From: Deltaproteobacteria bacterium RIFCSPHIGHO2_02_FULL_40_28
GTDB lineage: Bacteria; UBA10199; 2-12-FULL-40-28
Assembly: GCA_001798135.1 (NCBI GenBank)
Contig: MGRJ01000020.1
Location: 1 to 64,000, forward strand
Reading direction: 5' to 3'
DNA length: 64,000 nucleotides
The notes under the pieces: generated by a model
What the model was told of the DNA's origin: nothing
What the model saw: the letters and a program-made list of their open reading frames with translations, nothing else
The model's database searches: none
Program-made: the position numbers and the translations under genes
Shown: positions 1-8,561 of the stretch, one piece after another
Layout: every line of letters starts with the position of its first letter
Numbering within the stretch: position 1 is the stretch's first letter

Positions 1-117
1 ATGGCTTATAATCATACACCTCGTAAGTGCCTCGGTTATTTAACACCTGCCGAGGTCTTTATTAACCAGGTGTTGCACTTCAAATGTGAATCCACCTTCC
101 CGCCTTCGCGAGGATGA
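1..117 (+). mobile_element. IS30-family transposase, C-terminal end only (5' part outside window)
   Basis: The first 38 codons read NHTPRKCLGYLTPAEVF, the signature C-terminal block of IS30-family DDE transposases (typically N-RPRK-LG-TP-EVF). The frame is open to the left edge, so the ATG at position 1 is an internal Met and not the start. Downstream of VLHFKCES the frame runs on for seven codons into a palindromic repeat half (92-119) and stops at 115-117. The true IS end may therefore lie near position 90, with the last residues encoded by the repeat. It converges on typA with only 4 bp between the stop codons. Whether the element is intact cannot be seen here. Confidence 0.78.
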
Positions 118-119
118 CA
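92..119. repeat. Half of the intergenic GTCATTCCC-type palindrome
   Basis: This is the right half of the palindrome seen whole at 60361-60429: TTCCC-x-CCTTCG followed by a GATGACA end. It lies directly against the 3' end of the IS30-family transposase frame, and only half of the palindrome is present in the window. Confidence 0.55.
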
Positions 120-121
120 AC

Positions 122-1936
122 TCAATCCGAATCTCTACTGGCTTTGCGTTGGTTGGCAGGGAGGATGGCTTTGCGGAGACGAATGTTTAATGGTGTTACC
201 TCTACCCACTCATCATCTTTGATAAACTCGATAGCTTTTTCTAAAGTCATGGGAACTATAGAAATTAAAACAACGTTTTCATCTTTGCTTGCAGCCCGCA
301 TGTTAGAAAGTTTTTTAGCTCGGCAGGCGTTTACATTTAAATCATTATCGCGGCTATGTTCTCCTACAATCATGCCCTCATACAATTTGGCGCCTGGCGT
401 TACAAACAAACGCCCACGTGCTTCCAAATAATACAAACCATAAGCGACGGCTTCCCCAATTCTATCAGCAACCAGCGAACCACTTTGACGAGATGAAATA
501 TCCCCGCGATATTCTTCATAACCTAAAAGATACGCTGTTAAAATTCCTGTGCCCTTGGTGTCGGTTAAAAATTCGTTGCGGTATCCAATAAGCCCCCGCG
601 AAGGAACAGAAAATTCCAAACGCATGCGATCAGATCCAAAGGGATGCATATTAAGCATGCGTCCTTTTCGGCTAGAAAGTTTTTCGGTAACAACTCCGGT
701 GTGTTCATTTAAACATTCAATCACCACATGTTCGATGGGCTCTAATTTTTTTCCGTTCTCGGTTTTAAAAATAATTTGTGGACGTCCCACACACATTTCA
801 AATCCTTCGCGACGCATGGTTTCAATAAGCACTGCTAATTGAAATTCCCCGCGGCCTTTTACAATAAAACTTTCACCCGTGGGATCAGACTCTACCTGTA
901 CAGCCACATTGTAGAGGGTTTCTTTTTGCAAACGATCAAAAATTCTTCGGGATTGAACAAGTTTTCCGTCTTGGCCCACCAGGGGCGAAGTGTTGGGCAT
1001 AAAGCGCATCATCACGGTGGGTTCATCTACTTTAACTCTGGGCAGCGCAATGGGATTAGAAACCTCACAAAGCGTATCTCCAATTTGCACTTCATCCACA
1101 CCCGAGAGCACTAAAATTTCTCCAGTGGTTACTTCATTTGTTTCTACAAAACGAATTCCCTCATAAGTTTGAAGTTTAGTTACTTTTAATGAAACCACTT
1201 CATTTCCTTCTTTTACACAAACAAGTTGATTTCCCTTTTTAGTTTTTCCATTGAAAACACGCCCAATGGCAAGGCGGCCTAAGTAATCCGAGTAACCTAA
1301 ATTACACACCAACATTTGAAAGGGATTATTTTCATTGCCCAAGGGAGGAGGAATGTAATGAAGAATGGCCTCGAAAAGAGATTCTAAGGTTGTTTCTGTT
1401 CCGTCTAAACTTTTTTTAGCAATTCCATCACGGCCAATAGTGTAGAGTACCGGAAAATTAATTTGATGATCATCGGCTCCTAAATCAATAAAAAGGCTGT
1501 AAATATCGTGCAGTACCTCCTGGGGACGCGCATCTTTACGATCAATTTTATTAATCAGCACAATCACAGGAAGTTTATCACTGAGTGCTTTTTGAAGTAC
1601 AAAGCGGGTTTGCGGGAGAGGCCCTTCGGCCGCATCAACTAAAAGGATTACGCCATCTACCATTTTAAGCGAACGTTCAACTTCGCCGCCAAAATCAGCA
1701 TGGCCTGGAGTATCGATGATATTAATTTTAGCATCCTTATAACGAATGGCGCAGTTTTTTGCAGTGATGGTAATGCCCCGTTCGCGCTCTAAATCCATGC
1801 TATCCATAATGCGTTCGGCTACCATTTCGTTTTCACGAAAAACTCCGCTTTGACGAAAAAGTTGATCCACCAGGGTAGTTTTTCCGTGGTCCACGTGGGC
1901 AATAATGGCAATATTTCTAATTTTATTTTGACTCAT
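122..1936 (-). CDS. typA: Translational GTPase TypA/BipA
   Basis: Ribosome-associated GTPase of the EF-G/LepA superfamily, 604 residues, the usual TypA length. The P-loop AHVDHGKTT lies at about residues 13-21, followed by switch I GITI, switch [10 protein letters not shown] near 75 and the guanine-specificity NKID near 130. EF-G-like domains II, III and V and the TypA-specific C-terminal domain ([22 protein letters not shown]) follow. It is known to bind 70S ribosomes and support growth under stress or low temperature. Its ATG overlaps the stop of the upstream exchanger gene by 4 bp, so the two are co-transcribed. The gene ends 4 bp from the IS30 remnant reading frame. Confidence 0.97.
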   Translation of the reverse strand: MSQNKIRNIAIIAHVDHGKTTLVDQLFRQSGVFRENEMVAERIMDSMDLERERGITITAKNCAIRYKDAKINIIDTPGHADFGGEVERSLKMVDGVILLVDAAEGPLPQTRFVLQKALSDKLPVIVLINKIDRKDARPQEVLHDIYSLFIDLGADDHQINFPVLYTIGRDGIAKKSLDGTETTLESLFEAILHYIPPPLGNENNPFQMLVCNLGYSDYLGRLAIGRVFNGKTKKGNQLVCVKEGNEVVSLKVTKLQTYEGIRFVETNEVTTGEILVLSGVDEVQIGDTLCEVSNPIALPRVKVDEPTVMMRFMPNTSPLVGQDGKLVQSRRIFDRLQKETLYNVAVQVESDPTGESFIVKGRGEFQLAVLIETMRREGFEMCVGRPQIIFKTENGKKLEPIEHVVIECLNEHTGVVTEKLSSRKGRMLNMHPFGSDRMRLEFSVPSRGLIGYRNEFLTDTKGTGILTAYLLGYEEYRGDISSRQSGSLVADRIGEAVAYGLYYLEARGRLFVTPGAKLYEGMIVGEHSRDNDLNVNACRAKKLSNMRAASKDENVVLISIVPMTLEKAIEFIKDDEWVEVTPLNIRLRKAILPANQRKASRDSD

Positions 1937-3114
1937 TTGTTGATGAAAGCCTTTGCTAGCCCTTTAAAACTTTTTCGATTACCTGAAATAATTAAAAACC
2001 ATCCAATGGCTAGCCCAATATAGACAAACGAATAAATGTGACGGGATTTTGCTTCTGTGAAAAAAAGTTGAGTGACAAACAAAACCAGTAAAATCAAAGC
2101 TTCTGTAATGGAGAAGCGCAAATTCATAATAACTACAACAGCAAAAAGAGATTGAGCTGCTGTTAGAAAAATTTCTTCTGATTGTCTTCCATCCATGGGC
2201 ATGGCAAGAAGCTGTCCAGAGGCCAAAGAATAAACAAGGGGAAGCATGCCAACAAGAAGGGTCCATTGATTAACCTTAGAAGAAATAAGGGTGGTTAAAG
2301 CTGAAGAAGCCATTCCACGAAAAGCAAAAATAAGAGCGATAATAAATTCTGGCGATTCACTCGCCAAGGGAGCAAGCCATTGAACTAAAATAAATTCCTC
2401 AATTTGAAAATGGCGGCCTGCATCCAGGAGGCCTTCTGCAAAAGGTTCGGCGGCAATAAAAATGGCGTAGCCCGAAACAATAAAAAAGAAAAGTGTAGCC
2501 GTAATTCGTTTGGGTCTGGGCCATTTTGCGATTTTTTTAATAGGGCCTTCTATTTCAGGTTCTTCGTGCTTAGCCTTGGTTGCTCTAAACATGTACCAGG
2601 CAAAGAGACAAAGTAAAAACAACGAATCAATGGGAGAAAGTGAATGCTTGAAGGGAATCGAAAAACAATAAAGTGTTGCTACAAGCAGCGCTGAAATTTC
2701 AAGACGATTGGCCGGGCTTAAAATGATCTCACCTTTTTTGTGGCGAATAAAAAACATAAAAACCACAGAGGCCCAACCAACACCAATAAGCAGCCGGTTG
2801 GCTCCTGTCATATTAGCGGTAGCATAATGGATATATTCGGGCTGGGTGGCTGCTTGCCAGGCAAAATACATATCAACCGCATATTCTGGAAGCACAGCAA
2901 CTAAGGCTAAAAAAGCAAGTGCTAAGGCCTTTGGAATTTCAAATTGAGCCAGTTCTGCTCCCCAAGAAAGCATGAAAGAAGCGGCAAAGATAGCAATGCC
3001 AGGGGAAAGGGCCAGCCAAGGTTGGGGAAGGTGAATCCCATTATTTTTAATAAAGATCCATTGCCCAGCTAGGAGAAAAATTAAGAAAACGAAAAGACTA
3101 TCCGTTTTTTTCAT
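1933..3114 (-). CDS. Sodium/calcium exchanger-like membrane protein (CaCA superfamily)
   Basis: A membrane protein of about 393 residues with ten or eleven hydrophobic segments in two homologous halves. The halves carry alpha-repeat-like motifs: LPEYAVDMYFAW with a following TGANRLLIGVGWA block, and ESPEFIIALIFAFRG with SSKVNQWTLLVG. Such repeats bind cations in CaCA antiporters. A central soluble stretch (TKAKHEEPEIEGPIKK) links the halves. I chose the ATG at 3114. The frame continues to 3195, but that extension (MQKENFVWRVLPSF...) lies over a TATAAT-type promoter facing the other way and is not membrane-like. No clear Shine-Dalgarno is visible. The gene overlaps typA by 4 bp. Ion specificity cannot be read from sequence. 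Confidence 0.8.
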   Translation of the reverse strand: MKKTDSLFVFLIFLLAGQWIFIKNNGIHLPQPWLALSPGIAIFAASFMLSWGAELAQFEIPKALALAFLALVAVLPEYAVDMYFAWQAATQPEYIHYATANMTGANRLLIGVGWASVVFMFFIRHKKGEIILSPANRLEISALLVATLYCFSIPFKHSLSPIDSLFLLCLFAWYMFRATKAKHEEPEIEGPIKKIAKWPRPKRITATLFFFIVSGYAIFIAAEPFAEGLLDAGRHFQIEEFILVQWLAPLASESPEFIIALIFAFRGMASSALTTLISSKVNQWTLLVGMLPLVYSLASGQLLAMPMDGRQSEEIFLTAAQSLFAVVVIMNLRFSITEALILLVLFVTQLFFTEAKSRHIYSFVYIGLAIGWFLIISGNRKSFKGLAKAFINK

Positions 3115-3189
3115 CTGTGGGGAATAGCACATTTTTTTTTTGATACAATTTAAAAAAGATGGCAGGACCCGCCAAACAAAATTTTCTTT

Positions 3190-3218
3190 TTGCATACATC
3201 AAAATTCTTCTGTATAAT
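3190..3218 (+). promoter_or_regulatory. Sigma70-type promoter for the pilus assembly operon
   Basis: TTGCAT (3190-3195), a 17-nt spacer and a perfect TATAAT (3213-3218). A start near 3225 would give a leader of about 67 nt before the ATG at 3292. Confidence 0.5.
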
Positions 3219-3291
3219 CAAATACATAGAGTAACTTTCACGTCATTTTTTTGGCTTGCCGTTGCCAGAAATTTGGCGATTTTCCTAACCT

Positions 3292-4983
3292 ATGGAACTG
3301 CTTATAAAAAAAATTGAAGGGTTGACGGGTGATTTAGTACGCGAAGGTCTTTTAACTTCCGATCAACTCGATTTTGCCCGTGAGGCTCAAAAGACTTATG
3401 GAGGCAATTTAGCCACTATTCTTGTTTCCAAGGGATACATTACCGAAAAAGAATTAGTGCGAAGATTGGGTAAAAAATATGGTATTCCTGTTATTTCGCT
3501 TAAATCTTACAAGCCCGATTCCAAGGTAATTACCAAGCTTGATTGTGCCCATGCCAGGGCTTGGAAGCTGATTCCTCTTTTTGAAGTTGAAGGGCGCATC
3601 ACAGCGGGTGTGGTAGATCCTTTTAATTTGGATGTGATTGATGAAGCCCGCAATTTTTTCAATTGCGATGTTGATGTGGTGTTAGCTTCTGAAAGTGAAA
3701 TGGATGAAGCGCTTGATAAATATTATCCCACTCGTTTTCATATCAATCAACCCTCTGCAGAATTAGAAATTATCGAATTGGATGAATTTTTGGATGCAGC
3801 TCCAGAAACCCTCAATGCCATGCAAGAAGAAGCCAAGGCTGCCAAGATTGTTTCTGCTGTTAACGAACTTATTATTTTAGCCACCAAGGAAGACGCCAGT
3901 GATATTCATTTAGAGCCCGCCAAGGATTTTTTAAAAATTCGTCTTCGTGTTGATGGAATTCTTTCAGAGTTTAAGCGTTTGGATAAAAACATGCATCAGG
4001 CCATGATTTCCAGACTTAAAATTTTAGGCAGTATGGATGTAGCCGAACGGAGACAAAGTCAGGATGGACGTTTTCGTGTGAGAGTTGTGGGTCGTGAGTT
4101 GGATTTACGTTTGGCTTCTTATCCAACCATTTATGGTGAAGCCATGGCTATTCGTTTGTTTACGAGGGATTTTACCCTGGGCCTTTCGGATCTTGGTTTT
4201 TCGGATGGAGATCGCAAACGATTTGAAAGTATTGTTGATAAACCCCATGGTATTTTTTTAGTTACTGGCCCAACAGGTTCGGGTAAAACAACAACTCTCT
4301 ATGCAGCTTTAAACCACATGGAGAGAACCACCCGCCATGTTTTATCAGTTGAAGATCCTGTTGAAAACGAGATTGCCGGTGTTGCACAAACCCAAATTAA
4401 TACAAAAGCCGGGGTTACTTTTGCTTCAACGCTTAAGGCCATGTTGCGTGAAGATCCTGATGTGATTATGGTGGGAGAAATCAGGGATGAAGATACAGCC
4501 GACATTGCTTTTAGGGCGGCCATGACAGGCCACCTGGTTCTTTCTACCTTACATACCAACGATGCTCTTTCTTCTATACCTCGTTTAATTGAAATGGGCA
4601 TGAAGCCCTACCTCATTGCCTCTGGGCTTTTGGGAGTTTTGGCTCAGAGATTGGTGCGCAGGGTTTGTTCGCATTGCAGGCAAGAGGCTACCCTTAATCA
4701 AGCCTGTGTTGATTTTTTAGAGCAATTTAATTTTTCAGGAAAAACTTACCAGGGCAAGGGATGCAAAAAATGCCGTATGACAGGTTACAAGGGGCGCATT
4801 GGAATTTTTGAAATGGTTTTGGTTGATCCTGCATTACGAACCTTGATTAATGCAGGGGCCAGTCTTGATGTATTGATGAATCAAGCTAAAGCTTCTGGGA
4901 TGACTTCTCTTGTGTCGGATGGTTTAGATAAAATAGCACAAGGAATTACAACAGTAGACGAAATGAGAAGGGTTGTTGCTTAA
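3292..4983 (+). CDS. Type IV pilus / type II secretion assembly ATPase (PilB/GspE family)
   Basis: Cytoplasmic hexameric ATPase of 563 residues that powers pilus or pseudopilus extension. Residues 1-150 form the MshEN/T2SSE N-terminal domain (GLLTSDQLDFAREAQ, LVRRLGKKYGIPVI). The Walker A GPTGSGKTTT is at 326-335, followed by the Asp box (VEDPVE), a degenerate Walker B (LREDPDVIMVGEIRD) and the His box (TGHLVLSTLHTNDA). The C-terminal CSHC and CKKC pairs form the Zn-binding tetracysteine motif. It is followed after 3 bp by the platform protein gene. PilB fits better than GspE because pilMNOPQ lie in the same locus. No PilT retraction ATPase is in the window. Confidence 0.93.
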   Translation: MELLIKKIEGLTGDLVREGLLTSDQLDFAREAQKTYGGNLATILVSKGYITEKELVRRLGKKYGIPVISLKSYKPDSKVITKLDCAHARAWKLIPLFEVEGRITAGVVDPFNLDVIDEARNFFNCDVDVVLASESEMDEALDKYYPTRFHINQPSAELEIIELDEFLDAAPETLNAMQEEAKAAKIVSAVNELIILATKEDASDIHLEPAKDFLKIRLRVDGILSEFKRLDKNMHQAMISRLKILGSMDVAERRQSQDGRFRVRVVGRELDLRLASYPTIYGEAMAIRLFTRDFTLGLSDLGFSDGDRKRFESIVDKPHGIFLVTGPTGSGKTTTLYAALNHMERTTRHVLSVEDPVENEIAGVAQTQINTKAGVTFASTLKAMLREDPDVIMVGEIRDEDTADIAFRAAMTGHLVLSTLHTNDALSSIPRLIEMGMKPYLIASGLLGVLAQRLVRRVCSHCRQEATLNQACVDFLEQFNFSGKTYQGKGCKKCRMTGYKGRIGIFEMVLVDPALRTLINAGASLDVLMNQAKASGMTSLVSDGLDKIAQGITTVDEMRRVVA

Positions 4984-4986
4984 GAA

Positions 4987-6204
4987 ATGGCGCATTTTAT
5001 TTACAAAGCCAGGAATCGTATGGGGGCGTTAGTAACGGGAGAAGTTACTGGGGATACTCTTTTTTCCATCAAGGATATGTTGGCTAACCAGGGTTTGTTT
5101 CCGGTGGATGTGCATAAAAAGGGAATGGATTTATCGGTTGAAGCTTTTGGAAGAAAAGTAACTCAAAAAGATTTAGCTCACATGACACGCCAGTTTCGGG
5201 TGATGTTTGCAGCTGGCCTTCCGATGGATCGCATTTTACATACCTTGCGCGATCAAGCAGATCATCCTACTTTAAAAAAAGTTTTAGAGAAAGTTTTTCA
5301 GGATGTATCTCAAGGATCAAAACTTTCGGAAGCATTTGGAAAACACCCCCAGGTGTTTTCACCGGTGTATGTTAATATGGTGGCTGTAGGGGAGGCGGGT
5401 GGTGTGTTAGAAAAAGCTTTGGGAGCTTTAACGGATCTTCTCTATAAAGAATATCGCATTAGTTCTCAGGTTAAATCGGCCACTCTTTATCCTAAAATTG
5501 TTATTTGTGCTTTGATTGGTGTGGCTACCTTAATGCTTACCATTGTGTTTCCTGGCTTTGCTGATTTTTATTCTAATTTTGATGCCGAGTTACCGCTGCC
5601 TACCCGTATTGTGATGGGGGCCAGTGATTTGATGGTAAAGTATTGGTTTCTTGTTGCAGGTTTTGGAGTGGGACTTGTGATTGCTTGGAAAAATTATTCC
5701 AAAACCGTTTTAGGACAAACTCATCTTGGATATCTTTTTTTAAAAATGCCTGTTTTTGGAAAATTAAATCTCTTGGTAGCCAATGCCCGTTTTGGTCACT
5801 TGCTTTCGGCTTTATATGGGGCGGGCATGCCCTTGGTAACAGCCTTGGATGTGATTATTGGAGCCCTGGATAACCTGGTTTATTCCAACGAAGTGAAAAA
5901 AATTCGTAATTCCATGGATCAGGGAACCAGCATGTCGCAAGCCATGGAGAGCTGTTCTTATTTTCCACCTATGGTGCGTGAAGCTGTAGCTGTGGGTGAA
6001 AAAACTGGGGCTCTTGATAAACTTTTATCTGAAACAGCTACTTATTTTGACGATGAAATCACCGATCTTTTAAAAATGCTCACCACCCTTATTGAACCTT
6101 TGCTGCTTTTTGTGATTTTTGGATTTGTCATTTTACTCGCATTAGCTGTGATGCTTCCCATGTGGAATCTTTCCAATGTTGTTTTACACGGAGGAGCCCA
6201 ATAG
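4987..6204 (+). CDS. Inner-membrane platform protein PilC/GspF
   Basis: A protein of 405 residues with the two tandem T2SF domains of this family (about residues 65-190 and 265-390). Each starts with a block such as MTRQFRVMFAAGLPMDRIL or ARFGHLLSALYGAGMPLVTAL. Three hydrophobic helices (about 168-190, 210-232 and 370-395) anchor it in the inner membrane, where it couples the ATPase to pilin polymerisation. The N-terminal FIYKARNRMGALVTGEV is typical. The gene starts 3 bp after the ATPase stop without an obvious ribosome binding site, so translation is probably coupled. Confidence 0.93.
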   Translation: MAHFIYKARNRMGALVTGEVTGDTLFSIKDMLANQGLFPVDVHKKGMDLSVEAFGRKVTQKDLAHMTRQFRVMFAAGLPMDRILHTLRDQADHPTLKKVLEKVFQDVSQGSKLSEAFGKHPQVFSPVYVNMVAVGEAGGVLEKALGALTDLLYKEYRISSQVKSATLYPKIVICALIGVATLMLTIVFPGFADFYSNFDAELPLPTRIVMGASDLMVKYWFLVAGFGVGLVIAWKNYSKTVLGQTHLGYLFLKMPVFGKLNLLVANARFGHLLSALYGAGMPLVTALDVIIGALDNLVYSNEVKKIRNSMDQGTSMSQAMESCSYFPPMVREAVAVGEKTGALDKLLSETATYFDDEITDLLKMLTTLIEPLLLFVIFGFVILLALAVMLPMWNLSNVVLHGGAQ

Positions 6205-6349
6205 TAGGGGTCTTGTGATTACCATTTAGTCATTAATTTGACATTAAAATATTTTAGAAGGAATATTGTCAGCTCTTTAAATTTGTGATAAAATTTGTCA
6301 GTTGGCGCACGTAAGAGTATTAAAAATATCAAAATATAAAGGAGTACAA

Positions 6350-6808
6350 ATGAAGAAAAACTTAAAAAATTCAAAGGGTTTTACAATGGTTGAATTGGTT
6401 TTAGTAATCGCCGTTTTGGGGATATTAGCTATTTCTGCCATGCCTAATATGTTTAGTGTATCTTTAACAACGGCACGATCTAATTCCATGGATGCTGTAG
6501 TTGGGGCGGTTCAAGCTGGTTTAAGTTTGTATGCTTCGGAACAAGTAGCTTCAACTGGAACAGAAAGTTATCCTTCTCTTTTGGAAACAACCGACTTGGC
6601 TGATGGAACGCCTGCTACACGTACCAATCGCATGTTTGATAACATCTTGCAAAACGGAGTTTCAAACCAATGGTTCAAATTAGATGATGATTGTTATGCC
6701 TACGATACCGATGGTGATGGAAGCTTTGATGATGGATCAGATTCAGAATTTCAATACACTTCAGGTACTACTGGCTCCTTTGTGCTCTCAAGCGATTGTG
6801 GATCGTAA
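6350..6808 (+). CDS. Major type IV pilin / GspG-like prepilin
   Basis: Prepilin of 152 residues. A 10-residue leader ends in KG and is followed by FTMVELVLVIAVLGILAISA, so cleavage falls after Gly10 and Glu5 of the mature protein is present. The ATG at 6350 is chosen over an upstream in-frame start because GGAG (6341-6344) sits six bases before it. The C-terminal region has DTDGDGSFDDGSDSE, an Asp-rich loop like the Ca2+ sites of GspG-type pseudopilins, framed by two Cys (DDDCY and SSDCGS) that could close a pilin D-loop. A consensus TTGACA at 6238 hints at a promoter of its own. It is the first of five consecutive prepilin genes. Confidence 0.88.
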   Translation: MKKNLKNSKGFTMVELVLVIAVLGILAISAMPNMFSVSLTTARSNSMDAVVGAVQAGLSLYASEQVASTGTESYPSLLETTDLADGTPATRTNRMFDNILQNGVSNQWFKLDDDCYAYDTDGDGSFDDGSDSEFQYTSGTTGSFVLSSDCGS

Positions 6809-7256
6809 GCAAAAGGGATACACTCTTATCGAATTAGTGATGGTCATAAGCCTTTTGGGACTTGTGGCCATTGCTGTTGTTACTATCTCTCCATCACCTA
6901 ATACCAGTCGTCTTCAGGCAGCTGCCAGAGAAGTGCAATCCACCATCGAAATGGCAAAAAATTATGCCATGACGACGCGCACAACTCATGGAGTGGATTT
7001 TGTAGCAAGTGGAGCTTTAACAGTTTATCAATCAACTACGGCCACACCCATTGCCAACCCTTTGGATAAACAAGATTGGATTTTAACTCTTTCTAACCGC
7101 TATCCCAATATCAGTATTCAAAGTAACTACACAGTTGAATTTAATTCTTTGGGAAGTCCAACCACTGGTGGAGGCGGATCTGTTGTCTTGACAGACGGAA
7201 CAAATACGAAGACTATTGCGGTTACGGCGAATACCGGCAAAGTGAATGTACAGTAA
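6798..7256 (+). CDS. Minor pilin, GspH/FimT-like
   Basis: Prepilin-like protein of about 152 residues. The hydrophobic helix GYTLIELVMVISLLGLVAIAVV with Glu5 follows a very short leader (DRKQKG). The most economical start is GTG at 6798, which overlaps the end of the major pilin gene by 11 bp; the open frame extends further upstream but only out of phase with the pilin coding. After the helix come LQAAAREVQSTIEMAKNYAMTTRTTHGVDF and a beta-rich domain, the pattern of GspH/FimT minor pilins. No ribosome binding site is evident, so translation is probably coupled to the pilin. Confidence 0.75.
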   Translation: MDRKQKGYTLIELVMVISLLGLVAIAVVTISPSPNTSRLQAAAREVQSTIEMAKNYAMTTRTTHGVDFVASGALTVYQSTTATPIANPLDKQDWILTLSNRYPNISIQSNYTVEFNSLGSPTTGGGGSVVLTDGTNTKTIAVTANTGKVNVQ

Positions 7257-7261
7257 GTTTC

Positions 7262-7443
7262 TGTCATTCCCATGAAAATGGGAATCCATCTTTATTTGTC
7301 CCCCTTTGTAAGGGGGACTACAGGGGGTAGATTTTAAATTCATCTCTACCTCCCCTTACCCCTCCTTACAAAGGAGGGGAATAAGATGGATCCCTGCTTT
7401 TCCGCCAGAGGCGGACCCGCCTTTGGCGGGCGCCGGGATGACA
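7262..7443. repeat. Nested composite palindrome (outer shell plus inner palindrome)
   Basis: Outer arms start with TGTCATTCCC and end with GGGATGACA, and they close on CCATCTT and AAGATGG. Inside the apex lies a second palindrome built from CCCCCTTTGTAAGGGGG and CCCCTCCTTACAAAGGAGGGG around an AT-rich loop. The same composite occurs at 51779-51954 with the inner part in the opposite orientation. It fills the gap between two minor pilin genes. Confidence 0.85.
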
Positions 7444-7474
7444 AATGATGTGGGATGACAAAAAATTTTATTTC

Positions 7475-7912
7475 ATGAATTTAAAAAGTAATTTTGGTTT
7501 TACTTTAATTGAAGCCGTGCTTTCTCTTGGCCTAGTAGCTGTTGGTGTTGTTGGTATTATGTTTGCCTATCAAAACTCGGCCATTCAATCTGCAGAAGCC
7601 GATCAACAAATTGTAGCTTCCTACATTGGACGTAGTTTTTTAGAGCGCATCATTGCTGCCCGTGATGTGGACGGGTATACCACCACATTAGCTTCCATTA
7701 ATTCTGGAACTTATGATGAAAGCCCAGTTACTGGATTTGCAGCTTATACGGTGGATACAACAGCAACAGAAGTAAATCCTGATGATGATAATTCAACTGA
7801 CGATTTCCAGGATGCGGAAGTGGGTTCTGGTTATGCCAGGGTGACGGTTGCTATGAGTTGGAATGGGGGCGCCAATAGCATTCAATTAGAAACTTTAATT
7901 GCCGCTCACTAG
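7475..7912 (+). CDS. Minor pilin, GspI/PilV-like
   Basis: Prepilin-like protein of 145 residues: leader MNLKSNFG, then FTLIEAVLSLGLVAVGVVGIM with Glu5 retained. FTLIEAVLSLG is characteristic of GspI/PilV-type minor pilins of the tip complex. I chose the ATG at 7475 because it gives a normal short leader; two in-frame ATGs at 7445 and 7448 would start inside the upstream palindrome. The mature domain includes an acidic NPDDDNSTDDFQDAE loop and ends TVAMSWNGGANSIQLETLIA, a common PilV-type ending. Confidence 0.8.
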   Translation: MNLKSNFGFTLIEAVLSLGLVAVGVVGIMFAYQNSAIQSAEADQQIVASYIGRSFLERIIAARDVDGYTTTLASINSGTYDESPVTGFAAYTVDTTATEVNPDDDNSTDDFQDAEVGSGYARVTVAMSWNGGANSIQLETLIAAH

Positions 7913-7916
7913 AAAA

Positions 7917-8426
7917 ATGAAAAACAAAGAAGGGTTTACTACAGTTGAATTAGTTTTAGTTCTTGCCATCCTTGGAGTAATGGCTTTTCTTTTAAGTCCC
8001 ACCATCATTTCGGCTTTAAGATCCTACGATATTATCCAATCCAGAAAAGAATTGGTAAATCATGGAAGAGCTGCCATGGAAAGAATGGCTGCCGAAATTT
8101 CTTACATTCAATCGTCATCCGATGTGGTGGATGTGTCTAGTAGTACGAGTTTTCAGTTTGAATATCCCGATGGCACCGCCATTACTTATTCACTTTCGGG
8201 TACAAGCCTCATGCGGGAGAGTGATATTTTAGCTGATAATATTTCTGGCCTCACATTTACTTACTACGATGGGGCGGGCGCAACTACAAGCACAGCTAGC
8301 AATGTGAGGAGAATAAAAATAGGAATTGTACTAGATGACCCGGGAGATCATGGTACTCTAAGCCTAGAAACCCAAGTATTTTTACGAAATACCGGAAATG
8401 AATACACAGGTTTTGTAGCGAATTGA
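7917..8426 (+). CDS. Minor pilin, GspJ/PilW-like
   Basis: Prepilin-like protein of 169 residues: leader MKNKEG, then FTTVELVLVLAILGVMAFLLSP with Glu5. After the helix, SRKELVNHGRAAMERMAAEISYIQ matches the start of the GspJ/PilW globular domain, and GLTFTYYDG with RRIKIGIVLDD is the usual beta-rich end. The ATG at 7917 lies 4 bp after the previous stop. A TTG further upstream would overlap that gene and is less likely. Confidence 0.8.
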   Translation: MKNKEGFTTVELVLVLAILGVMAFLLSPTIISALRSYDIIQSRKELVNHGRAAMERMAAEISYIQSSSDVVDVSSSTSFQFEYPDGTAITYSLSGTSLMRESDILADNISGLTFTYYDGAGATTSTASNVRRIKIGIVLDDPGDHGTLSLETQVFLRNTGNEYTGFVAN

Positions 8427-8446
8427 TGTTTTTCGGATAATCAAAG

Positions 8447-8553
8447 GACCCAGCAGGGGATTCCTTTCGATCCCGAGGACTGTCTGACGAGCCCTGAGCA
8501 AAGTCGAAGGGCGAGGAGTTCCGCAGGCGCCGGAAGGAATCCCCTGCTGGGTC
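8447..8553. repeat. Cruciform element, copy A (shared core, locus-specific arms)
   Basis: Two perfectly complementary 20-nt arms (8447-8466 and 8534-8553, beginning GACCCAGCAGG) enclose a 67-nt core. The core contains CGAGGACTGTCTGACGAGCC and GGGCGAGGAGTTCCGCAGG. The core recurs at 21721-21777 and, inverted, at 43420-43484, but the arms there are unrelated in sequence. Confidence 0.9.
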
Positions 8554-8561
8554 ATAAGTTG

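Noticed and set aside
6290-6350. Sigma54 promoter upstream of the pilin gene
   Set aside because: A TTGGCGCAC string is present, but the GC of the -12 element is missing at the required distance.
7262-7443. CRISPR array
   Set aside because: Repeats are single, palindromic and dispersed; there are no regular spacers or cas genes.
8447-8553. Integron attC site
   Set aside because: The imperfect palindrome is similar in size, but there are no GTTRRRY-type core sites or integrase, and the conserved part is the centre and not the ends.
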